Counted from the stretch's first letter, positions 1-10,404 are shown. The stretch is DNA of 64,000 nt from Bacteroidales bacterium (GCA_020201035.1 JAIVHO010000031.1:230122-294121), one strand, 5' to 3'. The notes: a model not told the origin generated them from the letters alone. Numbers and translations: made by a program.

Positions 1-1028
1 TCAGGGGTGGGGACTATTCCCCCCATTCTTCCCCAGTGCTCTACCGGAATTAATCCGTTTACTGCCAGCCTGACGTCCTCTACCATCTGTCCGGCACTCA
101 TCTCCACGCAAAGTATTCCTTTTACCTGACCGGCTCTTTCATGTATTATCTTCTTCGGAAAAGGGAAGAGGGTAATTGGTCTGAGCAGCCCAACCTTGAT
201 TCCTTCCGCCCTGGCCAGCTGGATAGCCTTCTGACATACCCTTGCACTTGTACCATAGGCAACAAACAGATATTCAGCATCATCGCACTGAAACTCCTCA
301 TACCGTACCTCATTCTTTTCCATCTCGCGGTATTTGGCCTGCAGCTTATGATTAAACTGCTCCTGCTTTGCCGGATTGAGATCCAGGGAGGTAATGATAT
401 TGCGTTCACGCCCGGGTGTTTTACCGGTGGTTCCCCATTCGGGAAGTTTAAGGTTACGTTCCTTCTGCGGCTTCAGCCATACCTTCTCCATCATCTGACC
501 AATAGCTCCGTCAGAAAGGATCATGGCAGGGTTACGGTATTTGAATGCCAGATCAAAGGCAAGTTCCACAAAATCAGCCATCTCCTGCACCGAGGAAGGC
601 GCCAGCACTATAAGGTTATAGTCACCATGGCCACCGCCCTTGGTTGCCTGAAAATAGTCTGACTGTGCAGGCTGAATAGTGCCGAGTCCCGGACCTCCCC
701 TGACTACGTTCACTATCAGGCATGGTAGTTCAGCACCCGCTATATAGGTTATACCTTCCTGTTTGAGACTCACCCCGGGGGATGAGGATGAGGTCATCAC
801 CATCTTCCCGCAACCGGCACCTCCATATACCATATTGATTGCAGCAACTTCGCTCTCTGCCTGCAAAACAACCATTCCTGTTCGCTCATGAGGCTTCTCC
901 TGCATAAGATATTCCATCACTTCACTCTGCGGTGTTATGGGATAACCGAAATAACCATCGGCACCGGCCCTGATTGCTGCTTCAGCCAGGGCTTCGTTGC
1001 CTTTCATTAATCTTAATTCCTTTTCCAT
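1..1028 (-). CDS. 2-oxoacid:ferredoxin oxidoreductase alpha/VorB-like subunit (3' end lies beyond the window start)
   Basis: Manual reverse translation from ATG at 1028: MEKELRLMKGNEALAEAAIRAGADGYFGYPITPQSEVMEYLMQ... The GYPITPQSE motif is typical of KorA/VorB. Frame stays open to position 1. Confidence 0.9.
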   Translation of the reverse strand, partial: MEKELRLMKGNEALAEAAIRAGADGYFGYPITPQSEVMEYLMQEKPHERTGMVVLQAESEVAAINMVYGGAGCGKMVMTSSSSPGVSLKQEGITYIAGAELPCLIVNVVRGGPGLGTIQPAQSDYFQATKGGGHGDYNLIVLAPSSVQEMADFVELAFDLAFKYRNPAMILSDGAIGQMMEKVWLKPQKERNLKLPEWGTTGKTPGRERNIITSLDLNPAKQEQFNHKLQAKYREMEKNEVRYEEFQCDDAEYLFVAYGTSARVCQKAIQLARAEGIKVGLLRPITLFPFPKKIIHERAGQVKGILCVEMSAGQMVEDVRLAVNGLIPVEHWGRMGGIVPTP

Positions 1029-1048
1029 TATCTTTTTTCTGTTTATTG

Positions 1049-1273
1049 TTAATTCTTTATACGGTAAACCGATATAACCCCGTCAGGACATACAACCGCA
1101 CAGTTTGTACAGCCGGTACAAGCATCATGGTTAACAGGCTCCGCATAGTGATAACCTTTACTGTTTACATTTGGTGAGAGCTCAATCACCGAGGCAGGGC
1201 ATGCTACCACGCATACTCCGCAACCCTTGCATTTTTCAATGTCAACAACTATCGCTCCTCTTACTTTGGCCAT
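1049..1273 (-). CDS. Ferredoxin-type 2x[4Fe-4S] protein, probable delta subunit of the 2-oxoacid oxidoreductase
   Basis: Two CxxCxxCxxxCP-type clusters (CKGCGVCVVACP, CTGCTNCAVVCP); immediately upstream of the VorB-like gene. Confidence 0.9.
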   Translation of the reverse strand: MAKVRGAIVVDIEKCKGCGVCVVACPASVIELSPNVNSKGYHYAEPVNHDACTGCTNCAVVCPDGVISVYRIKN

Positions 1274-1299
1274 TTTTCTATTATTAAAATTGTTACTAT

Positions 1300-2640
1300 T
1301 TAATTTCTGTTACTCACCGGATGATCTGATTCAAACTGCCTGAGCCGCTTCTCCAGGTCATCAAAGAGATCTCTCGGAACCATTGACACACATGCCCTTA
1401 TACCTTCAGTACGGTCGCTGCCAGTGATTGCAAGAGAGATAGCACTGATCCCGTAGCATAAAAGTTCTCTTAGAAGTGTTTCACCATCCATCCCTGGATA
1501 GGAGACTGTAAAATAGAAGCCATCTGCCACAGGGGTATCTATATCAGTATCATAAACAATGGTAAATCCGTTATCCGTGAAAAGCTTCTTCATTATGACA
1601 GCTTTGCGTCCGTACTCCAGCACATCTTCACGGTAGTTGTACTCCCGGTTATTTATTGCCCTGAACAGGGCTGTCAAGGCAGCCTGAACCGACTGTGGCA
1701 CTCCTGCTGAAAGAGCATAAAGAGCTCCGAAAATCATTGAGTGCCCAAACCTGTCTGAATTGTAATATCTCAGAAGGTCAGGATATCTCCTGTTATACAG
1801 ATGATCTGACATAACCAGCATACCGATACGCTGACCTGCATAGCTAAAGGCTTTTGAACTGGAGATAAGCATTATATAATCATCGCAATATTTTGCCACA
1901 GAAGGCTGGTAAGGTGGCACACCCGGCTGTGAATAGTCCTGCCTGAAATCCATCCCGAAATAAGCAAGATCTTCAATAACGACCACATCATATTTCTTCG
2001 CCAGCGTACCTATAATCTGCAACTCCTCTTCCGTGAAACATATCCAGGAGGGATTGTTCGGATTGGAATAGAGGATACTGGAGACCTTTCCCGTTTCCAG
2101 ATAGGACTCAAGCTTATCCCTCAGTTTTTCACCCCTGTAATTATATACATCAAAAGAGCGGAATTCCTGACCCAGTATTCTTACCTGCTGCTTCTGTACA
2201 GGGAAGCCCGGATCAATAAAAAGCGTCCCTTCCCGGGTGGCATCATTCCTGTTTACAACCAAAAAACTGGCTATTCCGCCCATCATTGAACCGATAGTGG
2301 GAACACACCCCTGCGGGCTTATGTCAATATCCAGAAAAAGCTTAAGAAACCTGGAGGTTTCATCCTTGAGTTCTCTCAATCCTTCAATATTGGGATAAAC
2401 AGACGCAAGACCTGAATCCAGAGCTTTCTTCTCTGCCTCAATTCCAATCTGCGGCGCCTTCAGTCCCGGCACCCCCATCTCCATCCGGATAAACCTTAAC
2501 CCGGTCTCCCTCTCCAGATTGTTAACAAGCTTAACTACCTCCCTGATACTTGAACGCATCACTGAACTTATCTCAAGTCGGGAAAGTACACTTTCCACTA
2601 TTTCCCTGCTTACAGGCGTACCATTCATACTTATTTCCAT
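1300..2640 (-). CDS. PLP-dependent aminotransferase class I/II
   Basis: Fold-type I features: NPNNPSW, IEDLAYFGMD, SSSKAFSYAGQRIG (PLP Lys). Confidence 0.85.
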   Translation of the reverse strand: MEISMNGTPVSREIVESVLSRLEISSVMRSSIREVVKLVNNLERETGLRFIRMEMGVPGLKAPQIGIEAEKKALDSGLASVYPNIEGLRELKDETSRFLKLFLDIDISPQGCVPTIGSMMGGIASFLVVNRNDATREGTLFIDPGFPVQKQQVRILGQEFRSFDVYNYRGEKLRDKLESYLETGKVSSILYSNPNNPSWICFTEEELQIIGTLAKKYDVVVIEDLAYFGMDFRQDYSQPGVPPYQPSVAKYCDDYIMLISSSKAFSYAGQRIGMLVMSDHLYNRRYPDLLRYYNSDRFGHSMIFGALYALSAGVPQSVQAALTALFRAINNREYNYREDVLEYGRKAVIMKKLFTDNGFTIVYDTDIDTPVADGFYFTVSYPGMDGETLLRELLCYGISAISLAITGSDRTEGIRACVSMVPRDLFDDLEKRLRQFESDHPVSNRN

Positions 2641-2848
2641 TCAAAAAGAGAGGGCAGCTATTGTGCCACCCTTCCTACATTTATTCAATACTACAGATGA
2701 TCCCTTTAATAAAAATAATATCACAGGCTATAAGACCTGATGATGTTAACACATCTCCCCTCTTCTCCATATTTCTGTATGTTTTATATGATATCATTGT
2801 TATCAGGAACCTTAAATATACAAAATTATCGCTAACCCCATTATGTTA

Positions 2849-3565
2849 TTAATCATTTTTGGCCCGGGCTGAAAATGCCAGTATAATACCCAGTATAATA
2901 CCGTATATTGCCGCAATCAGCACCCTGAACTTCTCCGGCATAAGAAAATTGAGTGTTTGGGCAGGAATCCAGAAAAGGGGGATGGTCCTTTTAATCACAA
3001 ATCCCCACAACATCTGCCAGTCGGTTCGCTCCAGTATCTCCCTCACCCTTACAGGCCGGAAAAAACCTGAAATAATGCCGCCGTTCATCACAATATGTGT
3101 GTCTGTTACCTTGTGCGTTACCATCAGAACAGGGGCATAAAAAATATTGAGCAAGGCGCTTATGGCAAATGCCACCCCTACCTTACCTGATGTGAGGGGT
3201 CCTGCAAGAGTCGATGATGCATCCCCTGCGCCTGCAAAAGTGAGCAATTCAGGGACCCCTCTGGCAAAAATTATAAATGCAGCCTGGATAGTCATACCCA
3301 GAAAGCCCCATACTATTGCCCTTGGAACAAGACCGAAGTCCTTTGCTGTATAACTGCCCGTCCTGATCCTCAGTCCTATTATCTCACCCGCAGTTGCCAG
3401 TATGGCAAACTTTATAAAACTGGTGATAAAAGGAAATGATCCGTAAAAATTATCATAGAAACTGTATGCTCTTTCAAACAATATAAAGGGAGCGAAAACA
3501 GCAGACAGGAACAGCAACGGATATATATCTTTTCTTTTCATCTGCAAACAGTTAATCTCTTTCAA
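2849..3565 (-). CDS. Multi-pass membrane protein with Mpv17/PMP22-like C-terminal motif
   Basis: Hydrophobic segments; C-terminal FWIPAQTLNFLMPEKFRVLIAAIYGIILGIILAF resembles the Mpv17/PMP22 WP.Q..NF..VP...R signature. Confidence 0.5.
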   Translation of the reverse strand: MKEINCLQMKRKDIYPLLFLSAVFAPFILFERAYSFYDNFYGSFPFITSFIKFAILATAGEIIGLRIRTGSYTAKDFGLVPRAIVWGFLGMTIQAAFIIFARGVPELLTFAGAGDASSTLAGPLTSGKVGVAFAISALLNIFYAPVLMVTHKVTDTHIVMNGGIISGFFRPVRVREILERTDWQMLWGFVIKRTIPLFWIPAQTLNFLMPEKFRVLIAAIYGIILGIILAFSARAKND

Positions 3566-5615
3566 TCCTTATCCTGGCATCAACCGCAACAATACTGTCA
3601 GGAGTCCCGAGCAGCGGGTTAATATCCATCTCAAATATCTCCGGTGCAGCATCTGCCAGCAGCGATAATCTTACCACTATTCCCCTGAAAGCCTGCAGGT
3701 CAACCCCCTCCTGCCCTCTTACACCTTCAAGAATGCGATACCCTTTCAGGGAGCGTATCATATAATCTGCCTCATCTGCACCAACAGGAGCTATCCCTGT
3801 TGCAATATCCCTGAGTACTTCAATAAAAATCCCCCCCAGTCCGCACATAACAAGGTGACCGAAGTTACCCTCCCTCTTTACTCCTGCAAAGAGCTCTGTA
3901 CCTTTTAGCATCGGCTGTACAAGAACGCCGGATGCTCCCTCAATCTCCATCAAACGTTTAAACGAGGAGAGCGCTGCTTCATCAGTATTGATATTAAGAA
4001 TCACTCCACCCACATCTGATTTGTGAACCGGTCCGGTAACCTTCATTACCAGAGGGTATCCTGTTTTCACAGCAACATCCTCAACCTCTTCCTCCCTTGT
4101 AATAACCCTCTCGTAAGGTCTGCCAATACCTGCTGCATCAAGCAGTGCACCAGTATCTTCTATGCCGAGATACCCGTTCCCGGCTCTTTCAACAACTCTT
4201 CTGACAGCCTCACTGTCTATTGTATAACCGGCAGAAATAGCCTTTTCCTGAAAATGGGGTATACCGGCTGCCATGCACATCGCCCTTGCCAGTACCACCT
4301 CATCCGGAAAGTTTATCCTGCCCCTGCCTATAAAGTCACGCACCTCGCGTTGGGCCGTTATCAACGACGGCAACACAGGGAAGATGGGTTTCTTCATGCT
4401 CTTCATCCTCTGGTCAAGAAGAGTATAAACATCATCAACTGGAAAGAGTCCGGGTGTACCAAAAATGACCACCACACCATCTATATCGTCAAAATCATTC
4501 TCACAGGCATCCAGTATCTGGCCAAGCTGTTCAGCTGTTCCCGTTGCAAGGAAGTCTATGGGGTTGGCTACTGACGATCCGGGAAAAAGTTTTGCAAGAA
4601 GATCTTCAGCCTTTTTGCCACTCAGCGGAGGAACTGTTAGTCCGCCCGAGGAAAGGGCATCAGTCATCATTACCGCCGGCCCGCCGGCATGAGTGACTAT
4701 TGCAATTCTTTTACCTGCCAGCGGCGGATGAAGCATGACACCGGTTACAGCCACCAGCTCCTGCCTGCTGTAACACCTTATAATTCCTGCCTTGCGGAAC
4801 AGGGCATCTACTGCAACATCCGGATTTGACAATGCACCGGTATGAGAGGAGGCTGCCCTGCTGCCGGCTTCTGAACTGCCAGCCTTGACCGCAGCTATCC
4901 GGCATCCCTTTTCAACAAGTGAAGAAGCATGCTTCAGCAACATTTCAGGCTTTGAAATACTCTCAATATAAAGAATCTTTACCGGGGCACTTTCACCCTC
5001 AATATAGGTTTCATCGAGATGCCGTAATACCTCCTCAACTCCGGTCTGAGCACTGTTCCCAACTGACCATATGCTTGAAAATAATATTCCGTCAGGAATG
5101 GCTGACTCCATAATAAAGACTGCAGTAGCCCCTGATCCCGAGATAAAATCCACTCCTGCACTGTTGAGTTGTGGTACAGGAGATGTAAATATTCCGTTGT
5201 AGTTGTGGTTGAGAAACCCGATACAGTTGGGGCCGATCAAGGTGGCGCCTGCCGACTCAACAATCCTTACTATCTCTCTTTCAAGCTCGGCACCGGCTTC
5301 ATCCTCCTCACTGAATCCTGCAGACAGGATTATAAAACCACCTGTACCCTTTTCTTCGGCAAGAATGGAAACAATATCCCTGCACCAGGGTGCCGCAACA
5401 GCAATTATTGCAAGATCTGTTGCGGGAAGCTCCCTTACATCCCGGTACGATTTTATTCCCTGCACCAGGTCGCATTTAGGATTTACCACCCTCAGCTCAC
5501 CACTGAAGCCGCCCTCAATAATATTCCTCAGCACCTTGCCTCCTGGCTTGGAATGGTCATCAGAACCACCAATAATGGCAATATGTGACGGATTTAGTAA
5601 TTTTTGATTTATCAT
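3552..5615 (-). CDS. Acyl-CoA/acetate-CoA synthetase, ADP(NDP)-forming, fused alpha-beta
   Basis: 687 aa; N-terminal CoA-binding (IAIIGGSDDHSKPGGKVLRNI), succinyl-CoA-ligase-like core, C-terminal ATP-grasp (YPLVMKVTGPVHKSDVGGV). Confidence 0.92.
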   Translation of the reverse strand: MINQKLLNPSHIAIIGGSDDHSKPGGKVLRNIIEGGFSGELRVVNPKCDLVQGIKSYRDVRELPATDLAIIAVAAPWCRDIVSILAEEKGTGGFIILSAGFSEEDEAGAELEREIVRIVESAGATLIGPNCIGFLNHNYNGIFTSPVPQLNSAGVDFISGSGATAVFIMESAIPDGILFSSIWSVGNSAQTGVEEVLRHLDETYIEGESAPVKILYIESISKPEMLLKHASSLVEKGCRIAAVKAGSSEAGSRAASSHTGALSNPDVAVDALFRKAGIIRCYSRQELVAVTGVMLHPPLAGKRIAIVTHAGGPAVMMTDALSSGGLTVPPLSGKKAEDLLAKLFPGSSVANPIDFLATGTAEQLGQILDACENDFDDIDGVVVIFGTPGLFPVDDVYTLLDQRMKSMKKPIFPVLPSLITAQREVRDFIGRGRINFPDEVVLARAMCMAAGIPHFQEKAISAGYTIDSEAVRRVVERAGNGYLGIEDTGALLDAAGIGRPYERVITREEEVEDVAVKTGYPLVMKVTGPVHKSDVGGVILNINTDEAALSSFKRLMEIEGASGVLVQPMLKGTELFAGVKREGNFGHLVMCGLGGIFIEVLRDIATGIAPVGADEADYMIRSLKGYRILEGVRGQEGVDLQAFRGIVVRLSLLADAAPEIFEMDINPLLGTPDSIVAVDARIRIERD

Positions 5616-5964
5616 AACGGGTTAATAATTGCTTTTTGGATACCTGTTGAAGCGTGCTGGCAGTTCAGCCCATGAAGAAAAGAATCAGCGTAATTACAAT
5701 CCTGCGAAACGTTTGCTAAAGCCTGCATTCCGGGCAATATTGTAAAGGTATCGTACAGATATGTATTGAGTTAACATCTTAACATTACTTTTTTTACAAC
5801 AAGCGAAAGATAAAAAGAATATGATTATTTCCAAATATGAATTATCATCTGATCCTTTTATGGCCCTGAGGCAACAATTTGACTAAAGAAGGTTATTTTT
5901 GTCTCCCTGAACAGACAGGCAGATACAAATCAGACGTGCATACTGATCCTGAAAAACAAAGGAG

Positions 5965-7731
5965 TTGAAAACAATAAGGAAAATTGAGAATAAAGAGCTG
6001 AACCCTGTATGGCTTAAAGCATCAGTTCTGGGGAGTATATGGGCTTCCTTTGAGATAATTACAGGCAGCTTTCTGCACAACCTCAATATTCCCTTTTCCG
6101 GCACAATACTATCAGTAATGAGTGTTTGGTTACTGGTTGCCTTTCTTCAGGTATGGAAAGATAAAGGTATTGTTTGGAGAGCCGGATTGATCTGTGCCCT
6201 GATGAAGTCAATATCACCGAGCGCGGTTATCATCGGGCCTATGACCGGCATAATAATGGAAGCATTCCTTCTTGAGTTCGCTATCCGACTGATGGGAAGG
6301 AACCTGGCAGGTTATATCACCGGCGGAGCGCTTGCAGTAATGAGCAGTCTGCTGCATAAAATCATAACCCTCCTTATCATATATGGCTTTGATCTGGTAA
6401 GAATTGCAGACTCCTTTTACCGTTTTGCAGTAAACAGAATGGGAGGCAGCAACGGGAATCCGGCTGTAATTGTTACTGCTGTGGTAGTGATATATGCTGC
6501 TGCAGGAATTGCTGCCGCAACAGGAGGATATCTGGCAGGAAAAAGATATGTCAAAAACCCTGTAAAGGATAACAGTGACAAACTTATATTAACGGAGGAG
6601 AATACACTCTTTGAAAGATCATCGGGGAGATATTCCATTCCCCTGCTGGCAGCTAATATTGCAGCAATGTCAGCATGTATGATTATAATATCCAGGTGCC
6701 ACTTCCTTTTTGCATCACTCTGCTCCCTTGTTTATATAACCATTGTTGCATTTTACTACCGTAACTCCCTGTACAGACTGGCGAAATGGTCTGTATGGAT
6801 CCAGTTCATTGCAATTGCAATTGTTTCAGCATTCCTGTGGAACAGCACCTCCGGGGAAGGTATTTTCGGAACAGAGGGCCTTATAGCCGGAGGTTCAATG
6901 ATACTGCGTGCGGCCGTTATCATCCTTGGCTTCGCAGCTATAAGCGTTGAACTGAAGAATCCCCTGATAAGAAGCCTGCTCTATAACAGAGGGTTTGCAC
7001 TTATTTACCAGGCACTGACTCTTGGTTTCTCTGCCCTTCCGGCCCTGATAGCGTTAATGCCTGGTATTGGTGAAATCAGGAAGATAAAAGGGAGATTCAT
7101 AGGCAGAATGCTCCACATCTCAGAACTGTTGCTTCCCGTTATTACAGAAAAGGAGAGAAGGAGACCGGATATCTTTATCCTGGCAGGAGATAAGGGAGAA
7201 GGGAAGAGCACTTTCGCTGAGCAGATTACATTGTTGCTTAAACAAAAAGGAGTGAAAACCGCCGGTTTTATATCACGTGGCACATGGGACGGAAATGCCC
7301 GGAAAAACTTCACCCTTACTGATATTGAATCGGGTCGCGAGAAGCTCCTCTGCTCGGTTGATAAAAGTACCGGAACGGTAAAACAGGGCCGATTCTGGTT
7401 CAACAATGATGCACTTGAAATGGGGGAAAAAATTATTACTGATGCCGCATCGAAAAACGATACAGTAACAATAATTGATGAGGTGGGACCGCTTGAGATC
7501 GGGGGAAAAGGGTGGTACCGGGCAATTGAATACCTATGCAGCACATCTGACTCCCCACAGTTATGGAGCGTCAGAAGCTCTCTGGCACATAAAGCCGCAC
7601 GCAGATGGAATAGTGGAAATATCTATATAATTCAGGTTTCGGAAATTACACCCGAAGCTGCAGCAACGCTGATAGAAAAAAGTATGGCCGGCAGATTATC
7701 CGGCCATAACTCCGGTGATTTTAAAGCCTGA
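5965..7731 (+). CDS. Membrane protein (possible ECF S-like and T-like segments) fused to THEP1-type NTPase
   Basis: N-terminal transmembrane segments with GxxxxE...GRNLAGYITGGALA; C-terminal P-loop GDKGEGKST and Walker B IIDEVGPLEI. The only initiator before an upstream stop is TTG. Confidence 0.7.
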   Translation: MKTIRKIENKELNPVWLKASVLGSIWASFEIITGSFLHNLNIPFSGTILSVMSVWLLVAFLQVWKDKGIVWRAGLICALMKSISPSAVIIGPMTGIIMEAFLLEFAIRLMGRNLAGYITGGALAVMSSLLHKIITLLIIYGFDLVRIADSFYRFAVNRMGGSNGNPAVIVTAVVVIYAAAGIAAATGGYLAGKRYVKNPVKDNSDKLILTEENTLFERSSGRYSIPLLAANIAAMSACMIIISRCHFLFASLCSLVYITIVAFYYRNSLYRLAKWSVWIQFIAIAIVSAFLWNSTSGEGIFGTEGLIAGGSMILRAAVIILGFAAISVELKNPLIRSLLYNRGFALIYQALTLGFSALPALIALMPGIGEIRKIKGRFIGRMLHISELLLPVITEKERRRPDIFILAGDKGEGKSTFAEQITLLLKQKGVKTAGFISRGTWDGNARKNFTLTDIESGREKLLCSVDKSTGTVKQGRFWFNNDALEMGEKIITDAASKNDTVTIIDEVGPLEIGGKGWYRAIEYLCSTSDSPQLWSVRSSLAHKAARRWNSGNIYIIQVSEITPEAAATLIEKSMAGRLSGHNSGDFKA

Positions 7732-8233
7732 GCTTTTTTATCTGGTTCTTCATTATTTCAAGATCTTCAAGCCAGGCCTCTATATCCTCTTCATGCTCGA
7801 GCTCCTCATTGAGTATATTGATCGCCATCTGATGGGTTGAATGATCCTTCCCATAAGTAAATTCAGCTATATCCTGATACCTTTGAATGGCACACCTTTC
7901 GCCTTTCAGATTCTGATTGAGAATCATCTCCACATATGGATCAACAGGCTCCTCGTAATCACATCCGGCAAGCTTGATCCATTGCGCAGGATTAAGAACG
8001 GGAGTACCACCAATCTGAATAATCCGGTTAGTAACCAGTACTGCATGATTCAGCTCCTGATCTGCATGAAGCAGTAATTCAGGCTCTATCTCACTCCTCA
8101 TGGGACCTTCCATTACCCTTGCTCCTATCCAGTACTGATAATAGGCAAGCCACTCTTCTGCAAGAGCAGCATTAAGCATCTTAATAAGTTCCTTGGCATC
8201 TACCTTCAGAATCTTTACTGCATGTTTTCCCAT
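7721..8233 (-). CDS. Ferritin-like diiron protein (bacterioferritin/Dps-like)
   Basis: Four-helix pattern with ExxH-type motifs: LAEEWLAYYQYW, HADQELNHA, EELEHEEDIEAWL. Confidence 0.85.
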   Translation of the reverse strand: MGKHAVKILKVDAKELIKMLNAALAEEWLAYYQYWIGARVMEGPMRSEIEPELLLHADQELNHAVLVTNRIIQIGGTPVLNPAQWIKLAGCDYEEPVDPYVEMILNQNLKGERCAIQRYQDIAEFTYGKDHSTHQMAINILNEELEHEEDIEAWLEDLEIMKNQIKKLRL

Positions 8234-8520
8234 AAATTTCGGTTTTTTAATGTTGTGTTATATAGAATATTATAGTTTTGCCTCGTCATTCACTGCATTA
8301 TGAGCCGCCATCGGCAGGCTGAAGATTCTTGATTGCTGCAATAACTATTCGATTATATCATCATAGCTACAGGTCAGTACCATCATCCGGCCGAATCTGT
8401 AACGGAAATAACAATATAGCCATTTTTCACCGAAGTAAAAAGTATTTTAACGCATCTTTTCTGCAGATATATTAACACAGGCAGAATGCTGCAAATGATG
8501 TTCTTTAATATAAATAATAA

Positions 8521-8552
8521 TTGAAGTTAGGTTGCCGGAAAAATTATATTTG
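8521..8552 (+). promoter_or_regulatory. Bacteroidota-type promoter (TTG-N21-TATATTTG)
   Basis: ttg aagttaggttgccggaaaaat tatatttg, about 38 bp before the ATG at 8590. Confidence 0.45.
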
Positions 8553-8589
8553 TAGATTAGCTTTTCATATAACCTAAACTAAATAATTT

Positions 8590-10203
8590 ATGAATCTGTT
8601 ACACTTAAAAAGATTAACCGTAATCCTTCTCTCAATGGTTGCGGTGCAGCTCTGGGGACAGGAGATTGATCCGTTCGGACCCGGATACCCGGAGAGTTGC
8701 ACAAGTATTATGGTGGGAAAAAAGGCCAGTACAGATGGTTCCGTCATGACAGCCCACAGCTGTGATGGCAACTACCGCACATGGATGGAGATTGTGCCAG
8801 GTAGAACATTTGAGGATGGTGCAATGCACAAGGTTTACTGGGGAACACTCCATACGGAAACAGCCTGGGATATGAGGAACCTGGAACTGAAAGGAGAGAT
8901 TCCTGAAGTAAAAGAGACCTATTCATACCTCAGCGTAGCCTATCCCTGCCTGAATGAAAAACAACTTGCAATAGGGGAAACAACAATCACCGGAAGACGT
9001 GAGCTACGCAACACGGATGGACTCTTCCTGATTGAAGAGCTTGAAAAGATAGCACTTGAAAGATGCACAACTGCACGTGAAGCAATAAAGCTTATGGGTG
9101 CCCTGGCTGAAAAGTATGGCTACGGAGATTATGCAGAATGCCTGACGGTTGCTGACCCCAAAGAGGTATGGCATTTTGAGATATCAGGTGCAGGTACTGA
9201 TGAGAAGGGTGCGTTGTGGTGTGCCCAGAGAATACCCGACGATCATGTGGGTGTCTCAGCCAATATATCCAGAATATCGGATGTCGATTTTAACAACCCC
9301 GATTTCTTTATGACCTCATCAGACCTGCGGGAAAGATCAAAAAATCTTAAGCTGTGGGACGGAAAGGCCCCCTTCAAGTTTTATCAGGTTATAAGTGGCC
9401 GTAAGCCTTATTCGCGCCGTGAGCACTTTGTTCTGAGCACTATAGCCCCATCACTGAATCTCACTGACGATATGGAAGAGCTTCCTTTCTCGGTCAGGCC
9501 TGAGAAGAAACTTTCACCTGCAGATGTGATGGCATTTTACCGTGCAACATACGAGGGGACAGAGTGGGACATGACTAAGAACCTGATGGTTGAAAGAAGG
9601 TCCAGACCAGGAAGCGCATCGGAAGAACCATCGGTTGACACAGCTAAGAGTTCTGTCGCCAATCCCTGGATGAGCAATGACCTGATGACACTGCTTAACA
9701 CTCTTGCACCCGGCACAGTAACAAGGGAGAGAGCAATAGCAATTGCCGGATGCTCCTATTCACATGTTATTCAGTGCCGCGACTGGCTGCCCGATGAAGT
9801 TGGTGCAGTAGCCTGGCTATCATTTGACAATCCTGGCCAGAGTCCCAGAATTCCTGTCTTCTCAGGAACACTATATCTTCCTGAAAGCTTTAAAATATGC
9901 GGTCAGCACCGCTATCGCACTGATGCTGCCCTATGGAGCTACCGCGAAGCAAACAGGCTCGCTACAGTAAACTGGGGTCGGGGCCGGGAACTTATTGAAC
10001 CTGAAGTAATGGCCTTTGAAAAAAAGGGATTTGAAGAGATGCCTATGGTTGAAGAGAAGGTAAAAAAGCTCGTTGCCGAAGGTAAAAATGACGAAGCCCG
10101 CGAATATGTTACTGATTATACCAATAACTTCGCTTTTGCCACAATGAAAAGATGGGAAGCACTGAAGGGTGAACTGTGGCATATGTTCGGAAGAGGCTTC
10201 TGA
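8590..10203 (+). CDS. Secreted C69-family dipeptidase
   Basis: Signal peptide followed by CTSIMVGKKASTDGSVMTAHSCDG, typical of N-terminal-nucleophile C69 peptidases. Confidence 0.9.
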   Translation: MNLLHLKRLTVILLSMVAVQLWGQEIDPFGPGYPESCTSIMVGKKASTDGSVMTAHSCDGNYRTWMEIVPGRTFEDGAMHKVYWGTLHTETAWDMRNLELKGEIPEVKETYSYLSVAYPCLNEKQLAIGETTITGRRELRNTDGLFLIEELEKIALERCTTAREAIKLMGALAEKYGYGDYAECLTVADPKEVWHFEISGAGTDEKGALWCAQRIPDDHVGVSANISRISDVDFNNPDFFMTSSDLRERSKNLKLWDGKAPFKFYQVISGRKPYSRREHFVLSTIAPSLNLTDDMEELPFSVRPEKKLSPADVMAFYRATYEGTEWDMTKNLMVERRSRPGSASEEPSVDTAKSSVANPWMSNDLMTLLNTLAPGTVTRERAIAIAGCSYSHVIQCRDWLPDEVGAVAWLSFDNPGQSPRIPVFSGTLYLPESFKICGQHRYRTDAALWSYREANRLATVNWGRGRELIEPEVMAFEKKGFEEMPMVEEKVKKLVAEGKNDEAREYVTDYTNNFAFATMKRWEALKGELWHMFGRGF

Positions 10204-10404
10204 TAAAGAGGAGACATAATCAGATAAACCGGAAATTACGGGCAGGGGAATAAACTGCCATAGTTGCCTGAAGTTAAGAATGAAGCTGGACCGGAGAGAA
10301 AAAATAAGTAAGTTGCTGAACCGGAAACTAAAAATTAAGGAAACAGGCAAACCGGAAGCTAAGGAAACAGCCAAATCTGGCTATATTTACAGGCTTAAAG
10401 GGAT

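Noticed and set aside
141-662. 173-aa plus-strand ORF
   Set aside because: Antisense to the clear VorB-like coding region; composition not protein-like.
4023-4574. 183-aa plus-strand ORF
   Set aside because: Antisense shadow of the acyl-CoA synthetase gene.
7005-7544. 179-aa minus-strand ORF
   Set aside because: Antisense to the NTPase domain of the 5965-7731 gene.
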